Source of the DNA: Arenimonas sp.
Lineage (GTDB): Bacteria; Pseudomonadota; Alphaproteobacteria; Rhizobiales; Rhizobiaceae
Assembly: GCA_019459145.1 (NCBI GenBank)
Contig: JAIBEK010000053.1
Coordinates: 173,726 to 237,725, forward strand
Length of the DNA stretch: 64,000 bases
Direction: 5' to 3'
Below the pieces are notes generated by a model that worked only from the letters and a program-made list of their open reading frames with translations, did no database searches and had not been told where the DNA came from. How positions within the stretch are numbered: position 1 is the stretch's first letter; each line of letters starts with the position of its first letter. Positions 55,030 through 63,967 of this stretch are shown here, in pieces. Both the position numbers and the translations under genes were made by a program.

Positions 55030-55400
55030 AGAAGCTCGCCCGCTTCGGCATTGTCGGAAGCATCGGCTTTCTTGTCGATGGTTCCGTACTCTGGCTGCTG
55101 CTGGAGGCGACGCCCCTCGGCCCGTTTCTGGCGCGCGCCATCGCCATTGCCGTGGCGCTAGCCGCCACCTGGTATCTCAACCGCAGCTTCACCTTCGGCG
55201 CCTCGCGCCGCTCGATCGCTGTGGAAGGCTTCCGCTACGGCTCAGTCGGCATCACCTCGGCCGTGGTCAACTACTTCATATATAGCGGGCTGCTCCTGTC
55301 GCTGCCGATCCTCCAGCCGCTGGCGGCGCTGGTGATCGCCTCGATCGCCGCCATGGCCTTTTCCTTCTTCGGCTATTCGCGATTCGTCTTTCGCCGCTGA
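55026..55400 (+). CDS. GtrA family membrane protein (putative polyprenyl-phosphate-sugar flippase)
   Basis: A 124-residue protein with four hydrophobic helices. The family features are KLARFGIVGSIGFLVDGSVLWLL at the N-terminus, the TWYLNRSFTF motif at the end of helix 2 and the C-terminal FSFFGYSRFVFR. GtrA proteins are thought to move polyprenyl-phosphate-linked sugars across the inner membrane. The ATGA overlap with the GT2 gene supports joint action. It converges on the Gfo/Idh gene with an 8-base gap. Confidence 0.9.
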   Translation: MKKLARFGIVGSIGFLVDGSVLWLLLEATPLGPFLARAIAIAVALAATWYLNRSFTFGASRRSIAVEGFRYGSVGITSAVVNYFIYSGLLLSLPILQPLAALVIASIAAMAFSFFGYSRFVFRR

Positions 55401-55408
55401 CCTCGGGC

Positions 55409-56398
55409 TCAGACCGTCTCCCAGCCGTCCTTCTCGCCGGCGCGATAGATCGCGTCGATGAAGCGCTGGTTGTCGCGCGAGCTTTCGAGGCTGACGACGT
55501 CGGAACGATCGCCGCTCAGCGCTGCCTTGGCAAAGGCCTCGGCCTCGCGCCGGTATTGCCGGCTGTCCTGGAAGCGGAAGACCTGCGACTGGTTGTGCGA
55601 CTGGTTGGAAAGCTCGACCTCTTCGGCGCCCCAGCGATCGGCGTTGAAGGGCGAGCGAACTTCGATGAAGCCTTTCGTGCCGTGGAACACCATGGACTGG
55701 CGGTTGGCCATCTGGGTGGACACGTAGAAGCTCAGCTCGAAGCCACCGAAATCCGCCTTGACGCTCGAATAGATGTCAGTGCCGAACTGTGCATCGCGCT
55801 CGACCACCGCCTGCACCCGCTGCGGCTCCGCACCGGTCGCAAAGCGGGTCGAGATCGCCGGATAAACACCGATATCCGGCAGTCCGCCGCCGCCGAGTTC
55901 CGGGATATTGCGCATGTTGCCGGGGTCGCGGTTGAAGTAGGTGAAGACGCCCTGGACGTGGCGCAGCCGGCCGATCGCCCCTTCGGACAGAAGGGCGCGC
56001 ACCTTGCGCCACACAGGCGTGTAAGTGACCATGAACGCTTCGGAGACCAGCACGCCGTTTCGGTCGCGCGCCGCGATCAGCTGGTCGATCTCCGATGCCT
56101 TGAGCGCGATCGGCTTTTCGCACAATACATGCTTGCCGGCATCGGCCGCCTTGATGGTCCATTCGACGTGTTGCGCGGTCGGCAACGGAATGTAGACGGC
56201 GTCGATCACGTCGGAGGCCAGCATTTCCTCATAACTGCCGAAGGCATGCGGCACGGAGAAGCGGTCCGCCATGGCGCGCGCCTTGGAAAGGTCGCGGCTG
56301 GCAATGGCGGTGACGACGCAGTTTTCCGCGTCCTGCATGGCCGGCACGACGAGTTCCCGGCCGATCTTGGCCGTGGACAGAATTCCGAAACGCAGCAT
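55409..56398 (-). CDS. Gfo/Idh/MocA family oxidoreductase
   Basis: A 329-residue NAD(P)-dependent dehydrogenase. The Rossmann start is [21 protein letters not shown], and the family motif [16 protein letters not shown] holds the catalytic-type EKP lysine. [14 protein letters not shown] is the second-domain hallmark. It oxidises or reduces a sugar or polyol; substrate unknown. ATG 56398 has AGGAGG upstream; the frame opens 19 residues earlier without support. Its 3' end faces the GtrA gene, so a link to surface sugars is possible but unproven. Confidence 0.88.
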   Translation of the reverse strand: MLRFGILSTAKIGRELVVPAMQDAENCVVTAIASRDLSKARAMADRFSVPHAFGSYEEMLASDVIDAVYIPLPTAQHVEWTIKAADAGKHVLCEKPIALKASEIDQLIAARDRNGVLVSEAFMVTYTPVWRKVRALLSEGAIGRLRHVQGVFTYFNRDPGNMRNIPELGGGGLPDIGVYPAISTRFATGAEPQRVQAVVERDAQFGTDIYSSVKADFGGFELSFYVSTQMANRQSMVFHGTKGFIEVRSPFNADRWGAEEVELSNQSHNQSQVFRFQDSRQYRREAEAFAKAALSGDRSDVVSLESSRDNQRFIDAIYRAGEKDGWETV

Positions 56399-56597
56399 GG
56401 GGCTCCTCCTGTAACGTAGCCGCGCGACCCTAGTCAGAGATCCGCCGCTTGGCAACGGGCCTCGAAGGCCGGACGGTGCACCCTGTTTCGGACTTCTTGA
56501 TTGGCCGGAAATGTCCCATCATCGTCCGGAGAGGGACTTTTCCCCTTTTTCTCATACAGTATTTTCGGCTATCTCACTAACGCAGAGGATGCAGAAA

Positions 56598-57158
56598 ATG
56601 ACCGACAGCAACACAGCCCTCCTTGTCATCGACGTCCAGGAATCCTTCCGCCACCGCCCCTACTGGCGCGACGAGGACGTCGTCGATTTTATCTCCAGGC
56701 AGCAGGAGCTGATCGACGGCGCGAAGGCCGCCGGCCATGCCGTCGTGCAGATCTTCCACACCGACGACGATGCGGAGTTTCGCCTCGACAGCGGTTTCGT
56801 CACGACGCTTGCCGGCCTCCGCATCGAGCCGGACGTCATCATCCACAAGACCCGCCACTCGGCTTTCGTCGGAACACCGCTCGAAATCTGGCTGCGCCAG
56901 CGCGGCATCGGCCGGCTGATCGTCTCGGGCATCCGCACCGAGCAGTGCTGCGAGACGACGACGCGCCACGGCGCCGATCTCGGCTTTGCGGTCGACTACG
57001 TGACCGGGGCGACGCTGACCTTCCCGATGACCCATGCCTCGGGCCAGGTGTTCAGCGCGGCCGACATCAAGACCCGCACCGAGCTGGTGCTGGCCGGTCG
57101 CTTTGCCCGCATCGCGACGGTCGAACAGGCGCTCGGCCAGATCGGTCTTGCCGCATGA
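56598..57158 (+). CDS. Isochorismatase-family cysteine hydrolase
   Basis: A 186-residue protein with the complete catalytic triad of the family: Asp in LLVIDVQESF, Lys in IIHKTRHSAF and Cys in IRTEQCCETTTRHG. Family members hydrolyse amides or vinyl ethers such as nicotinamide, isochorismate or N-carbamoyl compounds; the substrate here is unknown. I prefer ATG 56598 (MTDSNTALL), with GCAGAGG about 10 bases upstream, over ATG 56589, which nearly touches it. Its stop overlaps the start of a GlxA-type regulator by 4 bases, which probably controls it. Confidence 0.88.
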   Translation: MTDSNTALLVIDVQESFRHRPYWRDEDVVDFISRQQELIDGAKAAGHAVVQIFHTDDDAEFRLDSGFVTTLAGLRIEPDVIIHKTRHSAFVGTPLEIWLRQRGIGRLIVSGIRTEQCCETTTRHGADLGFAVDYVTGATLTFPMTHASGQVFSAADIKTRTELVLAGRFARIATVEQALGQIGLAA

Positions 57159-58153
57159 CAGCCGCGCCCCGCCCCGGCCGCCGGACCATTCCCGTCTATG
57201 TCGTGCTGCCGCCGCACACGCTCTTGATGGATGTCGCCGGTCCGGTCGAGGTGTTGCGCTATGCCAACAGCGAACAGGAAGACATCCTGTTCGACAGCCG
57301 TTTCGTCGCCGCGCGTGCCGAACAGACGACATCGATCGGGCTGACGCTCGCCAATCTGGAGCCCCTGCCCGAGCGACTGCCCGACGGCGCCTATGTGGTG
57401 ATTTCCGGCAGCATGGGCGCGGTTCCCGATCCTTCGTCGGTCACGGCGGAGCGGGCGGAGATCGCGCACTGGCTCGGCCGCGTCGTCGTGCCCGGTATCA
57501 CACTCGTCACCATCTGTTCCGGCGCCCTGCTTGCAGCATCCGCCGGTCTGCTCGACGGCCATGCCTGCACCACCCATTCGGACTGCATCGACGATCTGCG
57601 GCGTCTCGCCCCGACCGCGCAGGTGCTGGAAAACCGCCTCTTCGTCGAGGACGGCGATCGCTTTTCCAGCGCCGGCATCTCCACCGGCATCGATCTGATG
57701 CTGCACATCGTCTCGAAGCTCACCTCCGCACCGGTTGCGCTGTCGATCGCACGGACCATGGTGATCTACATGCGCCGCAGCGGCTCGGATCCGCAGCTAT
57801 CGCCGTGGCTGTCCGGCCGCAACCACCTGCACCCGGCGATCCACCGCATCCAGGATTCGATTATGGCCGATCCGGCGCGCGACTGGACGCTTTCACAGCT
57901 GGCGGATCTCGGCCATTTGAGCGAGCGGCACATGACGCGGCTGTTTCGCGAGCACGCCGGACTGTCCGTCATCGCTTACGTCAATCTGATGCGGGTGACG
58001 CTTGCCCGCGACATCCTTACCCATTCCCGCCTCGACATGGAGACGGTGGCCGAGCGGGCGGGATTCTCCTCGCCGCGCCATCTCAGGCGCATCTGGGCGC
58101 AGCACAACACCCTGCCGCCGAGCCACTACAGGACGTCCGATCAAAGAAATTGA
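57155..58153 (+). CDS. GlxA-type transcriptional regulator (DJ-1/PfpI plus AraC HTH)
   Basis: A 332-residue regulator. Residues about 12-185 form a DJ-1/PfpI-like domain with a cysteine at the elbow (TLVTICSGALLAASAGLLDGH). The C-terminal 100 residues carry an AraC-type double helix-turn-helix: WTLSQLADLGHLSERHMTRLFREHAG and METVAERAGFSSPRHLRRIW. GlxA-type proteins control nitrogen-compound catabolism such as choline, carnitine or betaine. Translational coupling to the isochorismatase-fold hydrolase suggests that enzyme's substrate or product is the signal. The ligand is unknown. Confidence 0.9.
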   Translation: MTAAPRPGRRTIPVYVVLPPHTLLMDVAGPVEVLRYANSEQEDILFDSRFVAARAEQTTSIGLTLANLEPLPERLPDGAYVVISGSMGAVPDPSSVTAERAEIAHWLGRVVVPGITLVTICSGALLAASAGLLDGHACTTHSDCIDDLRRLAPTAQVLENRLFVEDGDRFSSAGISTGIDLMLHIVSKLTSAPVALSIARTMVIYMRRSGSDPQLSPWLSGRNHLHPAIHRIQDSIMADPARDWTLSQLADLGHLSERHMTRLFREHAGLSVIAYVNLMRVTLARDILTHSRLDMETVAERAGFSSPRHLRRIWAQHNTLPPSHYRTSDQRN

Positions 58154-58240
58154 GTGGTCGATCACAGGCGCGGTTGCTAACCTGCGACCCCTCAGCCCGG
58201 CCGCCTTCGGCCGCCTCCCGCGAACCCACGGAGTTTCCCC

Positions 58241-59191
58241 ATGCAGAAGCGTTCGCTCGGCCGCACCGGCCTTTCCATCGCGCCCGTCGTCTTCGGCGGC
58301 AATGTGTTCGGCTGGACCGCCGACGAAAAGACCTCGTTCGACCTGCTCGATGCCTTCTTCGACGCCGGCTACAATGCGATCGATACGGCCGACGTCTATT
58401 CCTCCTGGGTGGATGGCCACAAGGGCGGCGAGAGCGAGGAGATCATCGGCCGGTGGCTGAAGCGCGGCCATGTCGCGCGCGACAAAGTCGTAATCGTCAC
58501 CAAGGTCGGCTTCGACAGCCAGGGGCGAAAGACCGGGCTTTCGGAAAAATGGGTGGCCGAAGCCGCCGAGGCCTCGCTGAAGCGGCTCGGCACCGACTAC
58601 ATCGACCTCTATCTCGCCCACAAGCCGGACGAGGACGTGTCGATCGAGGAGACGCTGGAGGCCTTCGCCCGGCTGAGAGAGCAGGGCAAGGTGCGCGCCA
58701 TCGGCTGCTCCAACTACGAGGCGGACCAGTTGCAGGCCGCGCTCGACGCCGCAACGAAGAACGATCTGCCGCGTTATGATGTCGTGCAGCCGGAATACAA
58801 TCTCTACACCCGCGACAGGTTCGAAGGGCCGCTGGCCGAGCTTTGCATCAAGGAAGAGATCGGCGTCATCAGCTATTACGCGCTGGCCGCCGGCTTCCTG
58901 ACAGGAAAGTATCGCAGCCTTAAGGACACCGAAGGTGCGGCGCGCAGCTACCGCGTCGGCAATTATCTCGACGACAAGGGGTTGAGGATCCTCGCCGCAC
59001 TGGACCAGGTGGCGGCCGAAACCGGCACCACGCCGGCAGCCGTCGCCATCGCCTGGGTCGCCGCGCGCCCCGGCATCACCGCGCCGATCGCGTCGGCCAC
59101 CAGCCTCCGCCAGCTCGAAAGCCTGATTGCCGCCGGCAAGCTTGCGCTTTCCGAAGCCCAGATGGCCCGCCTCACCGAAGCCGGAGCGTAA
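58241..59191 (+). CDS. Aldo/keto reductase
   Basis: A 316-residue TIM-barrel NADPH oxidoreductase. Catalytic residues: Asp in NAIDTADVYSSW with the Tyr, Lys in VVIVTKVGFD, and His in DLYLAHKPDED. The C-terminal cofactor-binding region is GITAPIASATSLRQLE. It resembles the YajO/AKR11-13 group with unknown physiological substrate. It is followed after 7 bases by a GNAT gene and was preceded by 87 bases with no evident promoter. Confidence 0.9.
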   Translation: MQKRSLGRTGLSIAPVVFGGNVFGWTADEKTSFDLLDAFFDAGYNAIDTADVYSSWVDGHKGGESEEIIGRWLKRGHVARDKVVIVTKVGFDSQGRKTGLSEKWVAEAAEASLKRLGTDYIDLYLAHKPDEDVSIEETLEAFARLREQGKVRAIGCSNYEADQLQAALDAATKNDLPRYDVVQPEYNLYTRDRFEGPLAELCIKEEIGVISYYALAAGFLTGKYRSLKDTEGAARSYRVGNYLDDKGLRILAALDQVAAETGTTPAAVAIAWVAARPGITAPIASATSLRQLESLIAAGKLALSEAQMARLTEAGA

Positions 59192-59198
59192 GAATTCC

Positions 59199-59645
59199 AT
59201 GACAACCGAAATACGTTATGCCGAGCCTGCCGACGAAGCCGCCTGGCGGCGCCTGTGGAAGGGATACCTCACCTTCTACAAGGTCGACCTGCCGCAAGAG
59301 ATCACCAACTACACTTGGGCGCGCATCCTCGATCCCTCATCCCGCATCGCCATGCGGGTGGCACTGGTCGATGGCGAGATGGCGGGCTTTGCCATCCACC
59401 ATTTCCATGATTCCACCTGGGCACTGACCCCGGACTGCTATCTGGAAGACCTCTATCTCGACGAGAGATTCCGCGGCCGGGGCCTCGGCCGGGCCCTGAT
59501 CGACGATCTGATAACCCTGGCGAAGCAGAAGGGCTGGTCCCGCCTCTACTGGCACACCAACCACGACAATGCGACGGCCCGCAAGCTCTACGACACCTAT
59601 GCGAAGGAAGACGGGCACGTGCGCTATCGGATGGCGCTGGCGTAA
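59199..59645 (+). CDS. GNAT family N-acetyltransferase
   Basis: A 148-residue acyltransferase. The acetyl-CoA pyrophosphate-binding motif A is LYLDERFRGRGLGRALIDDLI. WRRLWKGYLTFYKVDLPQEIT and the C-terminal HTNHDNATARKLYDTYA resemble small GNATs annotated as acting on diamines or antibiotics, but the acceptor is not predictable. ATG 59199 lies 7 bases after the aldo/keto reductase stop; an AGGAG-like site is not evident, so re-initiation is likely. Confidence 0.88.
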   Translation: MTTEIRYAEPADEAAWRRLWKGYLTFYKVDLPQEITNYTWARILDPSSRIAMRVALVDGEMAGFAIHHFHDSTWALTPDCYLEDLYLDERFRGRGLGRALIDDLITLAKQKGWSRLYWHTNHDNATARKLYDTYAKEDGHVRYRMALA

Positions 59646-59667
59646 GTTGTATGCCGCCGAGGTCTGT

Positions 59668-59695
59668 ACTAAATTCGGGTTCGAAGGAGTTTAGT
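59668..59695 (+). promoter_or_regulatory. Candidate operator of the toxin-antitoxin pair
   Basis: ACTAAATTCG on the left and CGAA-GGAG-TTTAGT on the right form an inverted repeat that flanks the GGAG ribosome-binding site and ends one base before the antitoxin ATG. Autoregulation by antitoxin binding to such repeats is normal for RelBE-type systems. Binding here is inferred. Confidence 0.42.
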
Positions 59696-59696
59696 C

Positions 59697-59915
59697 ATGG
59701 CGACCGTGAACATTCGGATTGACGACGAAATCGAGGCGCGCTGGGAAAAGATCACGAAGGCCCATGGCCTCGACCGCAACGATATCTTTCGTGACGCTAT
59801 CCTCGAAAAACTCGAGGAACTGGAAGACCTCTATGCAGTGGAGGCCCGCCTGAAAGAGCCCTTCAAGCCCGTGCCGAATGATCAGGTGTGGAAGGAACTC
59901 GGGCTTGCGGATTGA
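59697..59915 (+). CDS. RelB-type antitoxin
   Basis: A 72-residue protein starting ATVNIRIDDEIEARWEKITKAHGLDRNDIFRDAI, a ribbon-helix-helix DNA-binding domain of the RelB/CopG kind. The remaining 30 residues are acidic and proline-bearing (EPFKPVPNDQVWKELG), suited to wrapping a toxin. It is followed by a RelE-type toxin whose start overlaps it by 11 bases. The arrangement antitoxin-toxin with overlap is typical of type II systems. Confidence 0.85.
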   Translation: MATVNIRIDDEIEARWEKITKAHGLDRNDIFRDAILEKLEELEDLYAVEARLKEPFKPVPNDQVWKELGLAD

Positions 59916-60210
59916 ATGGCATCCCGCCGCTGTCGAGGAACTCTGGCAGCTGGGGACAGCCGATCAACGACGCATCAAGAAGGCGCTTGACCTTCTTCTT
60001 GAGTTGCAGGATCCAAGGCAGCGTTTGCAGCCATATCGCGGCGATCTCAAGGACTTCTGGAAGCTGAGGGTCGGGGATATCCGCCTTGTCTGCCAGATCC
60101 GCCGTGAGGGCGACGACTACGTCCTCATCATCAGAGTTGCGCACCGCAGTTCCGTGTATTCGGATCGCAGCCGACGGCTCATTCGCGCCCGTGATCCGGA
60201 CCAGACTTGA
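59905..60210 (+). CDS. RelE/ParE-type toxin
   Basis: A 101-residue protein starting at TTG 59905, with GAAGGA 8 bases upstream inside the antitoxin gene. The sequence RIEWHPAAVEELWQLGTADQRRIKKALDLLL, YRGDLKDFWKLRVGDIRLVCQI and IIRVAHRSSVY match the RelE fold, including the KLRVGDIRLVCQI strand and the C-terminal His/Arg-Tyr catalytic region. It probably cleaves mRNA on the ribosome. It ends 31 bases inside the converging LysR gene, an unusual tail-to-tail overlap. A GTG at 59887 is an alternative start. Confidence 0.85.
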   Translation: MRIEWHPAAVEELWQLGTADQRRIKKALDLLLELQDPRQRLQPYRGDLKDFWKLRVGDIRLVCQIRREGDDYVLIIRVAHRSSVYSDRSRRLIRARDPDQT

Positions 60211-61090
60211 AGCGAAAGAAGTCCACGAAGGCCCTCAGTGCCGGGCGCATCTGGCGGCGCGAGGGATAGTAGATGAAGAAGCCCTCGAAGGGCGGGCACC
60301 AGTCCTCGAGCACCGGAACCAACCGTCCGGCGGCCACATCCGCATCGACCCGCCCGTCGAACAGGTAGGCAAGCCCCACGCCGTCAATCGCGGCGCGGCG
60401 TATCAGCCGCTGGTCGGAGAGGATCAGCGGGCCGGACACATCGACGGCCAATAGCTTTCCCGCCTTTTCCAGCTCCCAGCGATAGATGCGCCCGCTGGAA
60501 AAGCGCCGCCTGATGCAGCGGTGACGGATGAGATCGCCCGGTGCTTTCGGCCGGCCATGGGCGGCTATGTAGCCGGGAGACGCGACGATCAGACCACGCT
60601 GCGGACCGCTGGCACGCACCGCGATCATGTCGGCCTCCAAGTGTTCGCCGAGCCTCAAGCCGGCGTCGAAGCCTTCGGCGACGATGTCCTCGAAGCGATC
60701 ATTGGTGACGACATCCAGCTGGATATCGGGATAGGCGCCGAGGAAGGCGCCGAGGCGCGGAACAATCAAGTCTTCGGCGGCGAGCATCGGCATGGTCACG
60801 CGCAACGGCCCAGCCGGTGTGCCCTTGCGGTCCGCAAGGGCCTCCACCACAGCACCGATGTCAGCCAGCGCCGGCGATAGCGTTTCCAAAAGCATGCGCC
60901 CCTCTTCCGTCGGCGCGACGCTGCGGGTCGTGCGGGCAAGCAGCCGCACGCCGAGGCTCGCCTCCAGCGCGGTCACGGCATGGCTGACGGCGGAGGGGGC
61001 AATACCCAGTTCCTCCGCGGCCCTGCGAAAGCTGCGGCCTTCGGCAACGGCGGCGAGAACGGCAAGCTGCGAGAGTTGGATCCTGTTCAT
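60179..61090 (-). CDS. LysR family transcriptional regulator
   Basis: A 303-residue regulator. The N-terminal winged HTH is LSQLAVLAAVAEGRSFRRAAEELGIAPSAVSHAVTALE, followed by a periplasmic-binding-type effector domain from about residue 90. It is divergent from an aldo/keto reductase gene; a perfect palindrome overlaps its own start codon, so it probably autoregulates and controls that reductase. The ligand is unknown. Its 3' end overlaps the toxin gene. Confidence 0.93.
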   Translation of the reverse strand: MNRIQLSQLAVLAAVAEGRSFRRAAEELGIAPSAVSHAVTALEASLGVRLLARTTRSVAPTEEGRMLLETLSPALADIGAVVEALADRKGTPAGPLRVTMPMLAAEDLIVPRLGAFLGAYPDIQLDVVTNDRFEDIVAEGFDAGLRLGEHLEADMIAVRASGPQRGLIVASPGYIAAHGRPKAPGDLIRHRCIRRRFSSGRIYRWELEKAGKLLAVDVSGPLILSDQRLIRRAAIDGVGLAYLFDGRVDADVAAGRLVPVLEDWCPPFEGFFIYYPSRRQMRPALRAFVDFFRFKSGPDHGRE

Positions 61091-61110
61091 TGTTCTATCT
61101 GATAGAACAA
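61090..61110. promoter_or_regulatory. Perfect palindromic LysR-type operator
   Basis: Two 10-base arms TTGTTCTATC and GATAGAACAA around a central T form a perfect palindrome that begins at the first base of the LysR ATG. It contains a T-N11-A core (TCTATCTGATAGA), the LysR-type consensus. The site lies in the 128-base gap before the divergent aldo/keto reductase, so it can serve both promoters. Confidence 0.75.
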
Positions 61111-61218
61111 GCCGCGATCGATTGCATGTGTTATCGACAAGCCCACGCCGCGCTATCTTGCCCTTGTCACCTCCGTCTATACTGACGAATGGTGATCGAA
61201 CATCAGAGGTACGATTTC

Positions 61219-62217
<999 letters not shown>

Positions 62218-62243
62218 GCCCCGCCGCCTGACCGCGCCTGGTC

Positions 62244-63704
62244 TCAGGTCTTGGTGCGCCTTGCGTCCAGGGCGATGGGATGGCTTGCGTAGTGCAGGCG
62301 CTTGTTTTCGTACATCAGGTCGTCGGCGCGCTTCATCAACGCTTCCATGCTCTCGCCCGGTTCGCTGGTCGCGAAGCCCAGCGATATGCTGAGCAGTGCA
62401 TCCGAATAGAACTGGTTGTTGATCTTCAGGATCTCGTGGATCGTGTCGACCATGCCCTGCGCTGCCTGGCGATCCGCGCCGGGCATGAGAACCGCGAACT
62501 CGTCGCCGCCGATGCGCGTCGCATGGTGGGGCGGCTTGACGACGCTGTTCAGGACCTCGCCGAAGCGTCGAAGCAGCGCATCGCCGGCGTCGTGCCCGCG
62601 CTGGTCATTGGCCTCCTTCAGGCCGTTGAGATCGACGACGATGGCCGAGACCGGCCTGAGCGACTTGCGCTCCAGCCGGTTCAACTCGTCGGTGTAGAAG
62701 GCGCGGTTGTGCAGCTTGGTCAGGATGTCGTGCTTGCCGAGATATTCGAGATAGGCCTCGGCCTTCTTGCGGGCGGTGATATCGGTCAGCGCGACCTGCA
62801 CCCGCGACCAGTCGCGTTCATGGCCGGGGAAGACGGCGAAGTTGAGAAGGATGTGTCGAACGCTGCCGTCGAGGGCGTAGTTGACCACTTCGCGGCTGTG
62901 ATAGAGACGGTTGTCCCACAGATCGATCAGTTGTTCGCGGAACGGCTTTTCCATCTCGTCGCGGAAGATCTCGCCCTGGCGCAGCAACAGTGTATGGCGA
63001 TCGGGCGCGCCAAAGAGGTCGAGCGTCGCCTGGTTGACGTCAAGCACCCGGATCTCCGACATGCACTGGCGCACGAATTCGGGATGAACGTCGGTGAAGA
63101 CGCGAAAATCGACGATGCCGCGGGAGCGCACATCCTCGATCAGGTTGCGGATGCCGCTGAAGTCCTCGATCCACAACGAGACCGGCGAATGCTCGAAAAC
63201 GCCTTCGGCATAGCGTCGGTTCTCCAGCTCGGCGCGCCGGGCATCCTCCCGCTCCGTCACATCCTCGGTGGTGACCAGCAGTTGCCCGAGCGTCCGCTCA
63301 TGACCTGGCAAGACCGAGCCGCGCAGCTGGATATCGAGCCGCCGGCCTTTGAGGGTGTAATTGACCGCCGTTCCGGCAAACTCCATCTTGCCTTCCCAAA
63401 GGTCGGTCAGTTCGTTGATGTGGGTCTCCCACATGTCGTCGCAAAAGACCTTGCCGAGATTGCCGGCGAGTTCCTCGAGATCCTGCGCCTCGAACAGGTC
63501 GAGCGTCTTGCGGTTGACCTGCAGGATCCGGATCTTCGAGGAGCATTCCGCGACACGTGTGCGATCCTGCTTGAGAAAGGCGCGAAGGTCCGTCACGCCG
63601 TCCGCACGCCAGGCGTCGAACTGGGCTTTGACCTCGCTGAAATCCTCGATCCACATTGCAATCGGAGCGAGTTCGAAGATGTTCGCGTCCACGGAACCGT
63701 TCAT
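62244..63704 (-). CDS. Diguanylate cyclase with two tandem PAS-like sensor modules
   Basis: A 486-residue cytoplasmic protein. Residues 11-150 and 171-310 are two related PAS-like modules exactly 160 residues apart, each with an LWIEDFS-type start (MWIEDFSEV, LWIEDFSGI), a V(N/D)VNxxTLDLF core (QVNRKTLDLF, DVNQATLDLF) and an ending GHER. The GGDEF domain follows from about 320, with an intact GGDEF at 399-403 and the metal Asp in VVDLNGLKEAND. The RxxD inhibitory site expected just before GGDEF is absent. It should make c-di-GMP from GTP in response to an unknown signal. ATG 63704 is chosen over an upstream TTG at 63737; its ribosome-binding site is weak. Confidence 0.9.
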   Translation of the reverse strand: MNGSVDANIFELAPIAMWIEDFSEVKAQFDAWRADGVTDLRAFLKQDRTRVAECSSKIRILQVNRKTLDLFEAQDLEELAGNLGKVFCDDMWETHINELTDLWEGKMEFAGTAVNYTLKGRRLDIQLRGSVLPGHERTLGQLLVTTEDVTEREDARRAELENRRYAEGVFEHSPVSLWIEDFSGIRNLIEDVRSRGIVDFRVFTDVHPEFVRQCMSEIRVLDVNQATLDLFGAPDRHTLLLRQGEIFRDEMEKPFREQLIDLWDNRLYHSREVVNYALDGSVRHILLNFAVFPGHERDWSRVQVALTDITARKKAEAYLEYLGKHDILTKLHNRAFYTDELNRLERKSLRPVSAIVVDLNGLKEANDQRGHDAGDALLRRFGEVLNSVVKPPHHATRIGGDEFAVLMPGADRQAAQGMVDTIHEILKINNQFYSDALLSISLGFATSEPGESMEALMKRADDLMYENKRLHYASHPIALDARRTKT

Positions 63705-63824
63705 TGGAATATCGCCCGCCTGAGAAAATCCTGTCAAAATTACTTTGACTTTCGGGATGTCGGGACAGGTTATTCAGTATTGATTAAATCTCTATTGATC
63801 AAACCGGGGCAATTCCGGCCGGTC

Positions 63825-63850
63825 GAGGGCCGCGCCGCGCGCCGGCCCTC
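63825..63850. repeat. G+C-rich inverted repeat upstream of the diguanylate cyclase gene
   Basis: Arms GAGGGCCG and CGGCCCTC around a 10-base loop. It may be a transcript end for a gene outside the window or part of the same intergenic repeat block as the element that follows. Confidence 0.5.
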
Positions 63851-63882
63851 AGAATTCTGGCGAAGCTTGCCGAGCGTCCTTT

Positions 63883-63967
63883 CGTCATGCTCGGGTTTGA
63901 CCCCGAGCATCTGCGTGCGGTTGATTTCATCGACCTCACGAGATCCTCGGCAAGGCCGGGGATGACG
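63883..63967. repeat. 85-base cruciform-like intergenic palindromic element
   Basis: The outer arms CGTCAT and ATGACG close the element. Inside are two hairpins: ATGCTCGGG / CCCGAGCAT and ATCCTCGGC / GCCGGGGAT (one mismatch as a G-T pair). The layout resembles the short intergenic palindromic repeats common in Rhizobium and Agrobacterium chromosomes (RIME-like). Only one copy was found in this window, so the repeat status rests on resemblance. Confidence 0.6.

Noticed and set aside
59640..59700. tRNA-like GGGTTCGAA string before the antitoxin
   Set aside because: There is no acceptor stem or anticodon arm around it, and it belongs to the inverted repeat at the antitoxin promoter.
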